Shown: piece after piece, positions 6,463 to 8,326 of the stretch
How positions within the stretch are numbered: position 1 is the stretch's first letter
Layout: each line of letters begins with the position of its first letter
Assembly: GCA_002329125.1 (NCBI GenBank)
Contig: DCXX01000093.1
Coordinates: 1-8,326 of the forward strand
Direction: 5' to 3'
Origin: Fidelibacterota bacterium UBA2125
GTDB lineage: Bacteria > Fidelibacterota > Marinisomatia > Marinisomatales > S15-B10
DNA: 8,326 bases
Program-made: the position numbers and the translations under genes
Notes under the pieces: model-generated
Databases searched by the model: none
What the model was told of the DNA's origin: nothing
Seen by the model: only the letters and a program-made list of their open reading frames with translations

Positions 6463-8326
6463 AAAAAATGGTGCTGTTCATATTGATAACAACCTTGGCA
6501 GGCCAGAGCACGCGGACTCATCCGTCGCCTGGTCTAGGGGATTACAATGTACCCTTCTTCAAGGGAGGGTCGTACAGAGCCGACATCCAGTCGCCCACTG
6601 AATTTCTCGGTTTTGAACTGGGAGGCCGATCTATTACTCATTCGGAAGTGATGTCCTATTTCACCTATTTGTCAGAGACTGCTCCAAACGCTCAACTAAA
6701 TGTCTATGCTCATTCATTTGAAGGCAGAGAACTGGTCTATCTGGTGGTGACGTCTGAGAAGAACTTTGACCGGTTGGAAGAGATTCGCTCACAAATGGCG
6801 GATTTGGCTCATCTCAAAGTGAACTCAACTCAAGCGGAAAAACTGATTAAAGCGCTACCTACTGTTGCATGGTTGGGCTACGGTATACACGGCGATGAAG
6901 TTTCCAGCGTGGATGCTTCGGTTTATCTTGCTTACCAGCTTTTGGCCGGGCGAGACAGAACAACACGAAACATTTTGGATAATATGGTGGTCTGTATTGA
7001 CCCTATGCAGAACCCTGACGGGCGTATGCGCTTTGTGAAACAGATGGAGCAGTACAACAGCGTTGTTCCCAGCGGTGATATCCAGAGCCTCCACCACAGA
7101 GGCGTTTGGCCGTATGGCAGAGGTAATCACTATCTGTTTGACCTCAACAGGGACTGGTTTCTTCTGGTGCACCCTGAGACGCGAGGGCGGGTGGAAGGTA
7201 TCCTGAAGTGGAATCCACAGTTTGTTCTTGATTGTCACGAGATGGGACCCTATGACACATATCTCTTTTCACCGCCAAGGGAGCCCTTTAATCCATTCCT
7301 TCCCAAGGAGACTTTCAAATGGTGGAATCAGTTTGCCAAGGATCAGGCAAAGGCGTTCGATGAGCAAGGGTGGAGTTACTACACTCGAGAGTGGAACGAA
7401 GAAATGTATCCTGGTTACGGCAGTTCCTGGCCAATGTATCTGGGCGCAATCGGAGTCCTTTATGAACAGGCCGGTGTGGACGGTTCCCGCGTGAAACGGC
7501 CCGATGGAACGGTGATGACTTACCGTGAAACAGTACATCACCATTTCACCAGCTCCATGGCAAATCTCTTGACAGCAGCTTCGAATCGTGAGACCCTTCT
7601 CCGGGATTACTATCAACACAGGAAAGCCGCCGCCGGGAACGGCAAAAAAGCGCGACGTGAGGCGTTTTTGTTTATACCTAGTGATAATGTCAGCAGATTC
7701 GAAAAGTTTGCTTCTGCGCTCACTTTTCAGGGGATTGAAGTTGAAGTAGCCCAGGAAAGTTTTGAACTTCGGAACATCACGGATAGAAACGGGAAACCGG
7801 TGAAGCAGAAAAATTTTCCTGAAGGAACCCTTATGGTACCACTTGATCAGCCAAACCGAAATCTTGTGGAGGCTATTCTCTCCTTTGAGATCAGACATAA
7901 TAATGAATTCTTGAAAAGTCAGCGGAAAGAGAGGTTGAAGTATGACGACTCCCGGCTTTATGATGCTACCGGGTGGTCTCTTGCCTTGGGCTATGACATG
8001 GACGCATATTTTTCTGGGAGCGTACCGGCTGTCAAGTCCACAGCCCATGAGTCAAGATCCATAAATGGGCGACTCACCGGTAGAGATCCTAAAGTCGGTT
8101 ACATTTTTTCGGGAGCTGATGACAGGGCTTTGTTAGCCTTGGCGAGGTTGCTGGATGCCGGTGCTAAAGTGTGGTCTGCCACAGAACCGTTCTCTGTGGA
8201 GGGGGAAAGCTATCCACGGGGAAGTTTTCTTATCCGGAGTAACGCCAACAGCCATCTTGCTGAGCGGACACTTCAAGAAATAGCTGAGGAGACGGGAGTT
8301 ACTTTGACAGCGGTCAATTTTGGTCT
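6459..8326 (+). CDS. Secreted M14 family zinc carboxypeptidase-like metallopeptidase, 3' partial
   Basis: Starts at ATG 6459 inside the ATGA overlap with the Nudix gene and stays open to the right edge (622 codons). The N-terminus MKKMVLFILITTLAG is a signal peptide, cleaved near LAG/QS. All M14 hallmarks are present: zinc ligands H144 and E147 in HGDE, substrate-binding N185-PDG-R189, N230 and R231 in DLNRDW, third zinc ligand H260 in DCHEMG, and the general base E336 in VLYEQAG. The H260-E336 spacing of 76 is close to that in carboxypeptidase A (74). The region after about residue 390, with FIPSDN, GTLMVPLDQP and YDATGW, is the C-terminal non-peptidase domain found in long bacterial M14 proteins of about 800-900 residues, so roughly 200 or more residues are missing to the right. 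The predicted role is hydrolysis of peptide substrates outside the cytoplasm, possibly for nutrient acquisition. Whether it removes C-terminal residues or cleaves cell-wall peptides is unresolved. Confidence 0.92.
   Translation, partial: MKKMVLFILITTLAGQSTRTHPSPGLGDYNVPFFKGGSYRADIQSPTEFLGFELGGRSITHSEVMSYFTYLSETAPNAQLNVYAHSFEGRELVYLVVTSEKNFDRLEEIRSQMADLAHLKVNSTQAEKLIKALPTVAWLGYGIHGDEVSSVDASVYLAYQLLAGRDRTTRNILDNMVVCIDPMQNPDGRMRFVKQMEQYNSVVPSGDIQSLHHRGVWPYGRGNHYLFDLNRDWFLLVHPETRGRVEGILKWNPQFVLDCHEMGPYDTYLFSPPREPFNPFLPKETFKWWNQFAKDQAKAFDEQGWSYYTREWNEEMYPGYGSSWPMYLGAIGVLYEQAGVDGSRVKRPDGTVMTYRETVHHHFTSSMANLLTAASNRETLLRDYYQHRKAAAGNGKKARREAFLFIPSDNVSRFEKFASALTFQGIEVEVAQESFELRNITDRNGKPVKQKNFPEGTLMVPLDQPNRNLVEAILSFEIRHNNEFLKSQRKERLKYDDSRLYDATGWSLALGYDMDAYFSGSVPAVKSTAHESRSINGRLTGRDPKVGYIFSGADDRALLALARLLDAGAKVWSATEPFSVEGESYPRGSFLIRSNANSHLAERTLQEIAEETGVTLTAVNFG

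Noticed and set aside
7269..8048. A 259-codon open frame on the minus strand
   Set aside because: It lies wholly inside the M14 gene, whose + strand frame has a signal peptide, all catalytic motifs and the typical C-terminal domain; the minus frame shows no recognisable domain.

Overview
The window is a densely packed bacterial segment with every supported gene on the + strand. Genes overlap or are separated by short gaps; the one sizeable gap is 188 bp. No RNA gene, mobile element or CRISPR array was seen. The gene set (a secreted FG-GAP/UnbV protein of the CRTAC1 type, a secreted TPR protein, a large secreted M14 peptidase and a SelA-like PLP enzyme) suggests a Gram-negative environmental, possibly marine lineage such as Marinimicrobia/SAR406 or a relative in the Bacteroidota-Fibrobacterota sphere. 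That placement is inference from gene content only.

Left block (1-2382): the 3' part of a flavin reductase-like split-barrel protein runs in from the left edge. It is followed by a 120-residue N-terminal piece of a large FAD-dependent oxidoreductase (fumarate reductase/AprA type) that stops right after its FAD-binding domain, and then by a full-length fold-type-I PLP enzyme resembling SelA and D-glucosaminate-6-phosphate ammonia-lyase. The neighbouring flavin and PLP proteins suggest a small redox/amino-compound operon whose flavoprotein has been lost or cut by assembly.

Middle block (2382-5623): the PLP gene runs by a 1-nt TAATG overlap into a secreted seven-repeat FG-GAP protein with a C-terminal ASPIC/UnbV domain. 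That gene in turn runs into a TPR protein built of twelve contiguous 34-residue units plus one more. The TPR reading frame stays open upstream of its first ATG and there encodes a convincing signal peptide with no ATG, GTG or TTG. The protein therefore probably starts at a non-canonical AUC codon inside the end of the FG-GAP gene, or the start has been damaged. The two proteins look like a translationally linked envelope pair.

Right block (5624-8326): a 188-bp spacer with three small hairpins is followed by a NudL-type Nudix hydrolase (likely CoA pyrophosphatase). It overlaps by ATGA with a secreted M14 zinc carboxypeptidase-like protein that has all catalytic residues and runs off the right edge with 622 codons visible.
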